Assembly: GCA_002281855.1 (NCBI GenBank)
Contig: NCHQ01000031.1
Span: 1 to 64,000 of the forward strand
Source: Rhodospirillales bacterium 24-66-33
GTDB taxonomy: Bacteria > Pseudomonadota > Alphaproteobacteria > Reyranellales > Reyranellaceae
Length of the DNA: 64,000 nucleotides
Direction: 5' to 3'
In this document: positions 31,550 through 39,694 of the stretch, piece by piece
Layout: every line of letters starts with the position of its first letter
Position numbering within the stretch: the stretch's first letter is position 1
Notes under the pieces: model-generated
Told to the model about the DNA's origin: nothing
Seen by the model: only the letters and a program-made list of their open reading frames with translations
The model's database searches: none
Program-made: the position numbers and the translations under genes

Positions 31550-31968
31550 TCGCGGCGCAGATGTATCTGCCTCAGGTCCTTATGCTGGTCGCCCTGTCGT
31601 TCGTGACGGCCTTGGCGATTCTCCTGAGCCGGGTCGTCGACCTGGTCCGGAACAAGCGGGCACTCTCCTTTTACGAAGACTTCGACGGCAGGGGCGCTCC
31701 GTCCGCGGTGCTTCGCCCGACACGCCAGCTCGCCAACCAGTTCGAGTTTCCCGTGCTGTTCTATGGGCTGGTCGCGATCGCAATCGCAATTCCGTTGCAG
31801 GATCCGCTGATTGCAGGGCTGGCCTGGTGTTACGTGGCGCTCCGATGGGCTCATGCCCTGAGCCACCTCGCCTTCAACCGGCTCTATGTGCGTACGCCGA
31901 TCTTCATGGTCGGTAATGTCGTGCTGCTGGGGATGTGGCTCGCCCTAGCTCTCGCCGTCCTGACCTGA
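31546..31968 (+). CDS. MAPEG family membrane protein
   Basis: Small integral membrane protein of the eicosanoid/glutathione superfamily, 140 aa, with four hydrophobic segments (about 8-30, 65-82, 84-102, 115-138). The motif RQLANQFEFPVLFYGL is typical. Bacterial members often act as glutathione transferases on lipophilic compounds; the activity here is not proven. Coupled to the upstream hydrolase by an ATGA overlap, so TetR, hydrolase and MAPEG may form a small detoxification unit (inference). Confidence 0.85.
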   Translation: MIAAQMYLPQVLMLVALSFVTALAILLSRVVDLVRNKRALSFYEDFDGRGAPSAVLRPTRQLANQFEFPVLFYGLVAIAIAIPLQDPLIAGLAWCYVALRWAHALSHLAFNRLYVRTPIFMVGNVVLLGMWLALALAVLT

Positions 31969-31981
31969 TCTGCTTCAGGTC

Positions 31982-32005
31982 GATTCTGGAGGCCATGCCA
32001 GAATC
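31982..32005. terminator. Hairpin between convergent genes
   Basis: Perfect 8-bp arms GATTCTGG / CCAGAATC with an 8-nt loop, between the MAPEG stop (31968) and the STAS-like gene stop (32009). No clear T-tract. Confidence 0.5.
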
Positions 32006-32008
32006 CCG

Positions 32009-32389
32009 CTACTCCTCGGACATGGTTTGCTTGGCCAGCCAGGCACGCGCCTTCTTCTCGGTCGAGAACAAGGCTGCCGGCCGCTTCGACGGCGAGATGT
32101 TGACGAAGCGCTTGAAGGCCAGGACGACGGACTCCTCCCGCCCCACGACGGCCAGCGGGCCGCTGGGGAAGTGGTCCGTATAGGCGCTGAGCCGCGCCCC
32201 CATCGCCATGACATCGGCATCGTCGTAGACCGGCTTGACCCGGGTCGCGTCGAACAGTTTCGAGTAGGCGAGCGCGTTGGCCACGACCAGCGCGTCGAAA
32301 TGGGCCTCCATCTCCTTCAGCGTCACCTCGCCCTCGGCGATGACGTGAATGAGCTTCTGCGGATGAAGGATCTCCCAGCGCAGCGGCAT
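32009..32389 (-). CDS. Hypothetical protein, STAS/SpoIIAA-like fold suggested
   Basis: 126 aa from the ATG at 32389, which has CTGGAG about 9 nt upstream; a GTG seven codons earlier is possible. The pattern is alpha/beta: HPQKLIHVIAEGEVTLKEME at the start, a helix with HFDALVVANAL, then SKLFDATRVKPVYDDADVM. This resembles small STAS-like or SEC14-like proteins, a guess by pattern only. No catalytic residues recognised. The long gap to the TonB receptor (about 180 bp) holds the Zur-like boxes. Confidence 0.65.
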   Translation of the reverse strand: MPLRWEILHPQKLIHVIAEGEVTLKEMEAHFDALVVANALAYSKLFDATRVKPVYDDADVMAMGARLSAYTDHFPSGPLAVVGREESVVLAFKRFVNISPSKRPAALFSTEKKARAWLAKQTMSEE

Positions 32390-32521
32390 CGTCGGCGTCT
32401 CCAGCAACACACCCGTTCGAGACGGCCGGCGAGCCTATAGCGACCTCCGGATTGGCCAAAGCCCGTTTGGCGGCTTCATGACGTCGCGGCGGTCAAATCA
32501 TGGCGATTGACGCCCATTAAT

Positions 32522-32549
32522 GTTATATTGTAACTCATTATAGTATAAC
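32522..32549. promoter_or_regulatory. Two tandem Zur-like palindromes
   Basis: GTTATATTGTAAC (32522-32534) and ATTATAGTATAAC (32537-32549), each a near-palindrome of the form RTTAYAnTRTAAY, with centres 15 bp apart. The stretch is strikingly AT-rich in a GC-rich genome. The known Zur operator core is GTTATAnTATAAC. It lies 20 bp before the TonB receptor start codon. Confidence 0.6.
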
Positions 32550-32568
32550 GTTATTGATGGAGTGCTGC

Positions 32569-34725
32569 ATGCAGCGGATCGGCGTATCGACACTGGCACT
32601 CGCAGCGGGTCTCTCGGCGGCGCAACCGGCGATGGCCCAGACCCCGCCGCCGGCGCCGGCCCAGCCCCAGGTTCCCTCGGACGGGCTCTCGATCGAGGTG
32701 GTCGGCAAGCGGCTCGACCGCGAACGCAGCGAGATCCAGCCGAGCCTCGGCGCGACCCGCTACGACTTCAGCAAGACGGCCATCAGCAACACCCCGCTCG
32801 GCGAGAACGCGACGCTCAACCAGGTGCTGCTGCGCGCCCCCGGCGTCGTGCAGGACGGCTTCGGCCAGATCCATGTCCGCGGCGACCATGGCAGCCTCCA
32901 GTATCGCCTGGACGGGGTGCAGTTGCCCGAGGGCCTGGCGCTGTTCAGCAGCATTCTCTCGCCGCGCTTCGCCGACCAGCTCTCGCTGATCACCGGCGCC
33001 CTGCCCGCCCAGTACGGCCTGCGCACCGCCGGCGTGGTCGACATCGCGGTGAAATCCGGCATCACAAATCCCGGCGGCGAAGCCTCGGCGATGGTCGGAT
33101 CCAACAACTGGGTCCAGCCGGCGCTCGAGTATGGCGGCCGCTCCGGCAACTTCGACTATTTCGCGGTCGGCCAGTATGTCAGCAACAACATCGGGATCGA
33201 GAACCCGACGCCCAGCACCTCCGCGCTCCACGACTCGACGGCGCAGTGGTACGCGCTGACCAAGCTCAGCGCCGTGGCCGACGAGAATACCCGCCTCAGC
33301 TTCATCGCCGGCGGCGCCAGCGCGCGTTACCAGATTCCCAACGTGCCGGGGCAAACGCCGGAGTTTGCGGTCAACGGAATTACCGACTGGAACAGCGCGG
33401 TGCTCGACCAGCGGCAGTGGGAGGACACGTACTTCGGTATCGCCTCGCTGCAGAAGAGCTACCAGAACGTCAACATGCAGCTCTCGGGCTTCGGCCGTTA
33501 TTCCAAGCTCTCCTATCAGCCCGACGCGCTGGGCGACCTGCTCTACAACGGCGTCGCGCCCTGGTCGCAGCGTTCGAGCCTCGCGTTCGGCGTGCAGGGC
33601 GACGCAAGCTGGAAAGTTGCGTCCGCCCACACGCTGCGCGGCGGTTTCCTCGTCCAGCGCGAACAGGTTTCGAGCTTCAGCCAGAACAACGCGCTGGGCC
33701 TGATCCCCGACCCTGCCGATCCGACGGCGCTCATCCCCGGCGAGAGTCCGGTGGGCTTCAGCGACGGCTCCACCCTCGTCGGCTGGACCTACAGCGTCTA
33801 TCTGCAGGACGAATGGCGGGTCACCCCGACCGTGACGGTGAACTTCGGCGCGCGCTTCGACGCGATCTCCGGGCAGATTTCGGAAAACCAGGTCAGCCCG
33901 CGCATCAACGTCGTCTGGGAGCCGACGCCACAGATCAGCCTGCGAGCCGGCTATTCGCGCTACTTCGTGCCGGCGCCGCTCAACCAGGTCGGCTACGGGT
34001 CGCTCGCCGCCCGGATGGGCACGACCGCCGAACCCGAGAATTTCACCAACGATCCGGTGCGGGCGGAACGCTCCGACTATTTCGACGTCGGCCTCACCGT
34101 GAAGCCCGTGGACGGGCTGACCATCGGCTTCTCCGGCTACTACAAGATCGCGGAGAACTATCTCGACAAGGGCCAGTTCGGCGCCCCGATCCAGCTGGCG
34201 TCCTTCAACTACGCCAATGCGCAGGTGAAGGGCTTCGAGCTCTACGCCAACTACGACCAGGGTCCGTGGTCGGTCTACGGCAACCTCGCCTGGTCCAAGG
34301 TCAGCGCCACCAAGATCAACTCCGCCCAGTACAATTTCTCGCCCGAGGATCTCTCCTATATCAGCAACTACTGGATCGCCGCCGACCACGACCAGGGTTG
34401 GACGGGCTCCGCCGGCGCCTCCTACGTCTTCAACCAGGGCAGCGACCGCGCGACCCGCGTCTCGGCGGACATGCTGTTCGGCAGCGGCCTGCGCACCAGC
34501 GTCGTGACGCCCAACGACACCTCGCTGCCGGCCTACGCCACGCTCAACCTTTCGGTGACGCAGAAGATTCCGATCAACGGCAGCAAGGGCACGCAGATCC
34601 GCCTCGACGCGATCAACGTCACGGACGGCGTCTACGAGCTACGCACCGGCGAGGGCGTCGGCGTCGGCGCCCCGCAGTACGGAATGCGCCGGGCCTTCTT
34701 CGTGACGCTTGCGCAAAAATTCTGA
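32569..34725 (+). CDS. TonB-dependent outer-membrane receptor, possibly for zinc
   Basis: Outer-membrane active transporter, 718 aa from the ATG at 32569, which has GGAG six bases upstream; two earlier in-frame starts are less likely. A signal peptide (cleavage after PAMA) is followed by a plug domain (about 45-160) with APGVVQDGFGQIHVRG and GALPAQYGLRTAGVVDI, then a beta-barrel with alternating strands ending in a terminal Phe (TLAQKF), typical for Bam assembly. The two Zur-like boxes overlapping the promoter region suggest zinc control. There is no neighbouring TonB or ABC uptake gene, so the substrate is inferred only from the boxes. Confidence 0.9.
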   Translation: MQRIGVSTLALAAGLSAAQPAMAQTPPPAPAQPQVPSDGLSIEVVGKRLDRERSEIQPSLGATRYDFSKTAISNTPLGENATLNQVLLRAPGVVQDGFGQIHVRGDHGSLQYRLDGVQLPEGLALFSSILSPRFADQLSLITGALPAQYGLRTAGVVDIAVKSGITNPGGEASAMVGSNNWVQPALEYGGRSGNFDYFAVGQYVSNNIGIENPTPSTSALHDSTAQWYALTKLSAVADENTRLSFIAGGASARYQIPNVPGQTPEFAVNGITDWNSAVLDQRQWEDTYFGIASLQKSYQNVNMQLSGFGRYSKLSYQPDALGDLLYNGVAPWSQRSSLAFGVQGDASWKVASAHTLRGGFLVQREQVSSFSQNNALGLIPDPADPTALIPGESPVGFSDGSTLVGWTYSVYLQDEWRVTPTVTVNFGARFDAISGQISENQVSPRINVVWEPTPQISLRAGYSRYFVPAPLNQVGYGSLAARMGTTAEPENFTNDPVRAERSDYFDVGLTVKPVDGLTIGFSGYYKIAENYLDKGQFGAPIQLASFNYANAQVKGFELYANYDQGPWSVYGNLAWSKVSATKINSAQYNFSPEDLSYISNYWIAADHDQGWTGSAGASYVFNQGSDRATRVSADMLFGSGLRTSVVTPNDTSLPAYATLNLSVTQKIPINGSKGTQIRLDAINVTDGVYELRTGEGVGVGAPQYGMRRAFFVTLAQKF

Positions 34726-34772
34726 CGCGCAAACGACATGATGCGGGAAGGCCGGGCGTGGTAGAAAGCACC

Positions 34773-35528
34773 ATGCCTGACACCAGCCTTCCCTTCGTCC
34801 TGACCCTTCAGGGCGGCTCCAACTTCCGCGACCTCGGTGGCTACAGGACCGAGGACGGGCGCATCGTGCGGCGCAACACGGTGTTCCGCTCGGCCCATCT
34901 CGGCGGCCTGACCGCCGAGGACCGCAGCGCTCTCGGACGTCTGGGCGTCCGCACCATCGTCGACCTGCGCGGCGTGAGCGAGGCAGCCGAGACGCCGCAT
35001 CTGATCGAAGGCCTGGCGTGCCGCATCGTCGGCGCGCACATCGAACCCGGCGTCGGCGACAAGATCCGCGGCGCCGTGGCCGATGGGACGGCCAACCCCC
35101 ACATCATGATGGGGTTCCTCACGGATCATTACCGTGACTATCCGCGCCGCTGCGCGCCGGGCTTCCGGACCCTGTTCTCGACCCTGAGCGACGGCGAACA
35201 TCGCCCGCTGGTGTTCCACTGCACCGCCGGCAAGGACCGCACCGGCTTCGCCTCGGCCCTGCTGCTCTCGCTGCTTGGCGTGCCCTGGGAGACCGTGCTG
35301 GAGGATTATCTCCGCACCAACGAGCTCTGGACCGGCCATCTCGGCCGCTACCCCGAGCTCGACATCGACACGCGCGCCGCCATCATCGAGGCCCGCACGC
35401 CCTATCTCGAAGCCGCCTTCGAGGTAGTGCGCGGCGACTTCGGCTCGCCGGAGACCTTTGCCGAGAAGGCTCTCGGGATCGACGCTGCCGCCCGCGAAAG
35501 GCTGAAGGCGGATTTGCTGGAAGGGTGA
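34773..35528 (+). CDS. Tyrosine/lipid phosphatase (PTP, DUF442/Y_phosphatase3 type)
   Basis: Predicted protein-tyrosine or phosphoinositide phosphatase, 251 aa. The P-loop CX5R is intact: HCTAGKDRTG with Cys150 and Arg156. The N-terminus has the NFRDLGGY motif of this family, followed by DLRG (general acid loop). Close to the mycobacterial PtpB class. It follows the TonB receptor by 47 bp and the epoxide hydrolase by 22 bp, so it could share a transcript; no functional link is obvious. Confidence 0.9.
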   Translation: MPDTSLPFVLTLQGGSNFRDLGGYRTEDGRIVRRNTVFRSAHLGGLTAEDRSALGRLGVRTIVDLRGVSEAAETPHLIEGLACRIVGAHIEPGVGDKIRGAVADGTANPHIMMGFLTDHYRDYPRRCAPGFRTLFSTLSDGEHRPLVFHCTAGKDRTGFASALLLSLLGVPWETVLEDYLRTNELWTGHLGRYPELDIDTRAAIIEARTPYLEAAFEVVRGDFGSPETFAEKALGIDAAARERLKADLLEG

Positions 35529-35550
35529 GTTCCGCGCTACGCCTGTCGGC

Positions 35551-36786
35551 ATGGCCGACACGCGTTACGACACTCCCGAACCCTTCAAGATCGACATTCC
35601 CGAACGGGCGCTGATCGATCTCGACGAGCGCCTGCGCCGCTGGCGCCCGCCGGTGGCGATTGCCGACGGCGGCTCCTGGGCTTCCGGCACCGATCCCGCC
35701 TTCCTGGCCGAGCTGGTCGACTACTGGCGCCACGGCTACGACTGGCAGCGCTGCCAGGAGGCCATCAACCAGTGGCCGAACTACCTGGTCGATATCGGCC
35801 CGCAGCGCCTCCATTTCATCCGCGAGCCCGGCACCGAAGTCGAGGACGCACCGCGGCCGCTGCCTCTCCTCGTGACCCATGGCTGGCCGGGATCGATCGT
35901 CGAGTTCCTGCACCTCATCGATGTCCTCGCCCATCCCGAGGAGCATGGCGGCGATCCGCTCGACGCCTTCGACGTGATCGTGCCGTCGCTGCCGGGTTAT
36001 GGCTTCTCCGGCCCGCCGATCCGCGAAGATGGCACGACAGGCCCGATCGGGCCACGCGCCATCGCCGGCCTCTGGCACAGGCTCGTTACCGAAAAGCTGA
36101 ACTACGACCGCCCCTACGGCATCCAGGGCGGCGACTGGGGCAGCGTCGTCTCGTCGTGGCTGGCGTTCGATCATCCGCAGAAGGACGAGTCGGGTGTGCT
36201 CGGCGTGCATCTCAACATGATGGGCCTGCGGCCGGGCCTAGATCTCAAGACGGCCACCTTGAGCGCTGACGAACAGGCCTGGCTCGCGAACATGGGCAAT
36301 GACCTCGACGACAAGACCGCCTACCAGCGCATCCACGCAACCCGTCCGCAGACGCTGGGCGTGGCGCTGGCCGATTCGCCCGTGGGCCTCGCGTCGTGGA
36401 TCGTCGAGAAGTTCCAGGCGTGGAGCGATTGCGGCGGCGATCCGCTCAAGCGCTTCTCGATGGACACGCTGCTCGACAACATCATGGTCTACTGGCTGAC
36501 CGGCACGGCGGGCACCGCCACCTGGCTCTACCGTGGCGCCGCCGAGCAGAAGCCCCGCGCGCTGCCCGTCGGTGCGAGGGTGGAAACGCCGACCGGCCTC
36601 GCCATCTTCCCAGCCGACATTGCGCCCGCCCCGCCACGCGAATGGATCGAGCGCGCTTACAACCTTCGCCGCCACACGATCATGCCGAGCGGCGGCCACT
36701 TCGCGGCCCTCGAGGAACCGGACCTGCTGGTCGAGGACATCCGGGCCTTCTTCCGCCCCCTGCGCTACGGCGCGGCGAACGATTAG
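35551..36786 (+). CDS. Epoxide hydrolase (EHN domain, alpha/beta fold)
   Basis: Predicted microsomal-type epoxide hydrolase, 411 aa. The N-terminal EHN domain (about 10-105) covers the active site, and the fold carries HGWPGS (110-115, oxyanion), nucleophile Asp195 in GGDWGS, and the catalytic His383 in PSGGHFAALEEPD. Opens epoxides to diols in detoxification or catabolism; native substrate unknown. Same strand as the phosphatase, 22 bp downstream. A palindromic repeat follows its stop. Confidence 0.92.
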   Translation: MADTRYDTPEPFKIDIPERALIDLDERLRRWRPPVAIADGGSWASGTDPAFLAELVDYWRHGYDWQRCQEAINQWPNYLVDIGPQRLHFIREPGTEVEDAPRPLPLLVTHGWPGSIVEFLHLIDVLAHPEEHGGDPLDAFDVIVPSLPGYGFSGPPIREDGTTGPIGPRAIAGLWHRLVTEKLNYDRPYGIQGGDWGSVVSSWLAFDHPQKDESGVLGVHLNMMGLRPGLDLKTATLSADEQAWLANMGNDLDDKTAYQRIHATRPQTLGVALADSPVGLASWIVEKFQAWSDCGGDPLKRFSMDTLLDNIMVYWLTGTAGTATWLYRGAAEQKPRALPVGARVETPTGLAIFPADIAPAPPREWIERAYNLRRHTIMPSGGHFAALEEPDLLVEDIRAFFRPLRYGAAND

Positions 36787-36801
36787 AGTCTTTCCGGACC
36801 A

Positions 36802-36907
36802 CCTCATCCTGAGGAGGCCGAAGGCCGTCTCGAAGGATGGGCAACAAACACGGTGCGGGCTCCCACCCTTCGAGACGCGCTCCTATGGAGCGCTCCTCAG
36901 GGTGAGG
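36802..36907. repeat. Palindromic repeat element, copy 1
   Basis: 106 bp bounded by CCTCATCCTGAGGAG and CTCCTCAGGGTGAGG (one mismatch), with a second nested pair GTCTCGAAGGATGGG / CCCACCCTTCGAGAC. A similar copy is at 60682-60789. It overlaps the end of the MFS gene and supplies its stop codon. Confidence 0.8.
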
Positions 36908-38162
36908 TAGTTTTTGACAGAAGCCGCGGCCGCTGCGCCGCCAGCGCCGCAATGACTCCGAGCGTCGCCAGCGTGCCGAACAGCAGCAGCGAATCGGTGT
37001 AGGTGCCGCTCCAGTCGCGCAGCATGCCCGAGGCGAGCGGCCCGGCGGCCTGCGCCGTCACCTGCAGCGACAGCGCCACGCCGCGGATGGCGCCATAGCT
37101 TTCGCGCCCAAAATAGTCGGCCCAGGCCACGGGCAGGAGCAGCAGGATGCCGCCGATGCCGATGCCGAAAAGGCCGGCGGCCGCCATCGCGGTTTCAATC
37201 CCTGAGATGAAGATCAGCCCGTAGCTGCCAAGCGCCATGCACGCCGCACACAGCGCCATCTGGTAGCGCACCGGCCACCGGCGCGGCAGGAAGCCGATGC
37301 CGAAGCTTGCCGCCCCCGAAAGCATCGCGACGAAGGCGATCACCGACGCCGCCGCAACGGGCGACAGGCCGCGCTCGATCAGGTGGGGCGCGTTGTGCAG
37401 GCTGACCCCCGCCTGCACGGGAAACAACAGGACCGTGTAGAGCGAGAGCAGCCAGAAGGCCGGCGTCCGCATCGCCTGTGCCCGGCTCCAGCGCGGCTCG
37501 ACCAGGGGCGGCGCCTTGCCGTCGGCCAAGCGGTCGGGCTGCAGGCCGACATCCTCCGGCCGCCGCACCAGCAGCAGCCAGCACGGCACGAAGCCGACCA
37601 GCAGCACCGTGGCGCCGACCGCGATCCAGCCGGCGCGCCAGTCGGCACCGCTTATGGCGAACTGCGCGATCAGCGGCAGTCCGACCAGCCCCGACATCTG
37701 CGCCAGGGTGGCGAACGAGGCGGCGATGCCCCGGCGGGCGACGAACCAGTTGTTCAGCGCGCCGTAGAGGCCGAGGTCGAACGGCCCGGCCCAGATCATG
37801 CGCGCGAAGCAGAACAGCACGTAGAATAACAACAGCGACTGGATGAGCGACAGCGCCATGCAAGCGATGCCCGTGCCCGCCACCGCGAGGCAGAGCACGA
37901 GGCGCGCGCCACGGCGGTCGACGAACGGCCCGATCAGCGGCGAGAGGATCGCCGCCAGCACGCCGCCCAGCGACACCGCGCCCGACATCTCCGTGCGCGA
38001 CCAGCCGAAGGCCTCGGTCATCGGCACGACGAAGATCGAGAGCACGGCGACCGCCGGTCCCTGCCGCGCGAAGCCGGCGAGGCAGATACAGCCCAGCACC
38101 ACCCAGCCGTAGAAGAACGGCAGCCGCGGAATCAGGAACCGCGGCAGGGGCGGTGCTCGCAT
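36897..38162 (-). CDS. MFS transporter
   Basis: Predicted 12-helix secondary transporter, 421 aa from the ATG at 38162. Features: FGWSRTEMSGAVSLGG at the second helix, FVDRRGARLVL as the loop 2-3 motif, and SYGAIRGVALSLQV in the second half. This resembles monocarboxylate/oxalate-formate type MFS proteins. The last residues (KTTSP) and the stop lie in the repeat element, so the natural end may have been altered. It follows the hot-dog dehydratase gene by 8 bp, suggesting shared transcription and a link to acyl-compound metabolism. Confidence 0.88.
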   Translation of the reverse strand: MRAPPLPRFLIPRLPFFYGWVVLGCICLAGFARQGPAVAVLSIFVVPMTEAFGWSRTEMSGAVSLGGVLAAILSPLIGPFVDRRGARLVLCLAVAGTGIACMALSLIQSLLLFYVLFCFARMIWAGPFDLGLYGALNNWFVARRGIAASFATLAQMSGLVGLPLIAQFAISGADWRAGWIAVGATVLLVGFVPCWLLLVRRPEDVGLQPDRLADGKAPPLVEPRWSRAQAMRTPAFWLLSLYTVLLFPVQAGVSLHNAPHLIERGLSPVAAASVIAFVAMLSGAASFGIGFLPRRWPVRYQMALCAACMALGSYGLIFISGIETAMAAAGLFGIGIGGILLLLPVAWADYFGRESYGAIRGVALSLQVTAQAAGPLASGMLRDWSGTYTDSLLLFGTLATLGVIAALAAQRPRLLSKTTSP

Positions 38163-38170
38163 CCGCAGGC

Positions 38171-39031
38171 TCAGGCGAAGGTGGCCGTCGCCTGCGCCGC
38201 GATCGTGCCCTGGGGCGTCACCGTCCAGAGTTCCGCGCCTTTCCCGTCGGCGGTCGGCCGGCCGATCGCATCGAACGGCGCGGTGTCGAACAGCGGCGCG
38301 CGGGCGCGGATGGCGAAGCTCTTGATCGACCGGCCGGGGTTGGAATCGCGCAGCAGGTCGAACAGGCATTGCTGGGCGAAGGGCCCGTGCACCACCAGGC
38401 CGGGATAGCCTTCCGTCTCGATGCAGTAGGTCCGGTCGTAATGGATGCGATGCGGGTTGAAGGTGATGGCGGAGTAGCGGAACAGCATCACCGGATCGAC
38501 TTTGATCGTCCGCCGCCACGGCACGTCCGTAGGCGCCGGCTCGCGCACCGGCACGCCGCTCTTCTCGCCCGCCTTCACTTCCTCGCGGAACACCGTGTTC
38601 GCGACTTCGGTGACGGCGAGGCCGCGCGGCGTGTAGATGCGGCGCGTCTGGCTGGTGACGATCAGGCTGCCGGTGGCGCCGCCCCGGAGTTGCACATCGG
38701 AGAACTCGGTCTCGCGGCGCAGCCGGTCGCCGACGCGGATATCGCCCTCGAACGTGAAGGTCGAGCCGGCATACATGCGCCGCGGCAGCGGGATCTTGGG
38801 CAGCACGCCGCCTTCGGTCGGCAGCCCGTCCTCGGCCAGCACGTTGCGGCGCGCATAGGAATGCAGGAAGCAGAGATGCCAGCCCGGCGCGATCGGCTCG
38901 CCCTCCCCCGGCACCTTGTCGTCGCGGTCGAAGGTCGCGATCATCGCCTTGAGCGGCGCCCGCGTGACGACGTCCTCGTCCTCGATCCTGCGGCCGAGTT
39001 CCTTCTTGAGCGGTTCGATGTCGATGGTCAT
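38171..39031 (-). CDS. FAS1-like / MaoC dehydratase-type double hot-dog protein
   Basis: Predicted acyl-CoA or mesaconyl-CoA-type hydratase, 286 aa from the ATG at 39031 (GGGAGGAAGCATCC is a good ribosome binding site). An N-terminal hot-dog region (about 10-150) is followed by a MaoC-like one carrying RYSAITFNPHRIHYDRTYC, the usual hydratase site, and VVHGPFAQQCLFDLL. HTD2-like mesaconyl-C4-CoA hydratases share this layout. Substrate is not determined. Co-transcribed with the MFS gene. Confidence 0.85.
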   Translation of the reverse strand: MTIDIEPLKKELGRRIEDEDVVTRAPLKAMIATFDRDDKVPGEGEPIAPGWHLCFLHSYARRNVLAEDGLPTEGGVLPKIPLPRRMYAGSTFTFEGDIRVGDRLRRETEFSDVQLRGGATGSLIVTSQTRRIYTPRGLAVTEVANTVFREEVKAGEKSGVPVREPAPTDVPWRRTIKVDPVMLFRYSAITFNPHRIHYDRTYCIETEGYPGLVVHGPFAQQCLFDLLRDSNPGRSIKSFAIRARAPLFDTAPFDAIGRPTADGKGAELWTVTPQGTIAAQATATFA

Positions 39032-39076
39032 GGATGCTTCCTCCCAGCTTTCAGCCAGCCTAACCAATCCCCTGCC

Positions 39077-39583
39077 ATGATTCGCCGCCCGCACCCGCAC
39101 GAAATCAAGCTGCTGCCGCAGATCGAAAACGAAGCAGACCTGCGCTACCGCCGCGCGGGCCTCGGCCGGGTCGTCGACATGCCGCCCGCCAGCCTCGCCT
39201 CGCTCGAAGCCGGCCGGCGTGAGAACCGGCTCTGGGTCGCGGTCTCACCGTTCAACCGGCCGGTCGGCTTTGCCTTGATGAAATTTCCTGGCGGCACTGC
39301 GTGGCTCGATCAGCTCTCGGTCCTGCAATGCTGTCAGGGCCGTGGCTTCGGGAGCGCGCTGATCGAACAGGTCGGGTCTGCCGCCCGCGGCCTGGGTCAT
39401 CGCACGCTCCATCTCTCGACCTATCGCGATGTCCCGTGGAACGCGCCCTACTACGCGCGCCGCGGCTTCGAGGAGATGCCGCGCGGAGACTGGCCACACG
39501 TCTTCCGCATGCAGTCGATGGAAGAGAACAGGCATGGCCACCCGCCTTGGCGGCGGACGATCATGCGGCGCTCACTCGATTGA
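39077..39583 (+). CDS. GNAT family N-acetyltransferase
   Basis: 168 aa. The acetyl-CoA loop is CCQGRGFGSALIEQVG (Q-x-x-G-x-G/A), preceded by the beta-4 strand WLDQLSVL and followed by RTLHLSTYRDVPWNAPYYARRGFEE. Typical of small GNAT acetyltransferases with unknown substrate. Starts at 39077 next to the hot-dog gene start (divergent, 45 bp). A basic tail (PPWRRTIMRRSLD) appears extra. Confidence 0.85.
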   Translation: MIRRPHPHEIKLLPQIENEADLRYRRAGLGRVVDMPPASLASLEAGRRENRLWVAVSPFNRPVGFALMKFPGGTAWLDQLSVLQCCQGRGFGSALIEQVGSAARGLGHRTLHLSTYRDVPWNAPYYARRGFEEMPRGDWPHVFRMQSMEENRHGHPPWRRTIMRRSLD

Positions 39584-39599
39584 CAGAGCGTGCGCAGCC

Positions 39600-39685
39600 C
39601 CCTCACCCAGCCTCTCCCCCTAACGGTGGAGAGGAGTCTGAATTCATGCTCCTCTCCCCCGATTGGGGCAGAGGTCAGGTGAGGG
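39600..39685. repeat. Palindromic intergenic element
   Basis: CCCTCACC at the left end and GGTGAGGG at the right end, with CTCTCCCC / GGGGCAGAG and GGAGAGGAG / CTCCTCTCC pairings inside. It fills the gap between the GNAT gene and the convergent dioxygenase gene. Confidence 0.6.
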
Positions 39686-39694
39686 AGTGACCCG

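Noticed and set aside
32562..35528. 988-codon plus-strand frame overlapping the TonB receptor and phosphatase
   Set aside because: Out-of-phase reading of the receptor joined to the phosphatase frame; only the phosphatase part (from 34773) and the receptor in its own frame are real.
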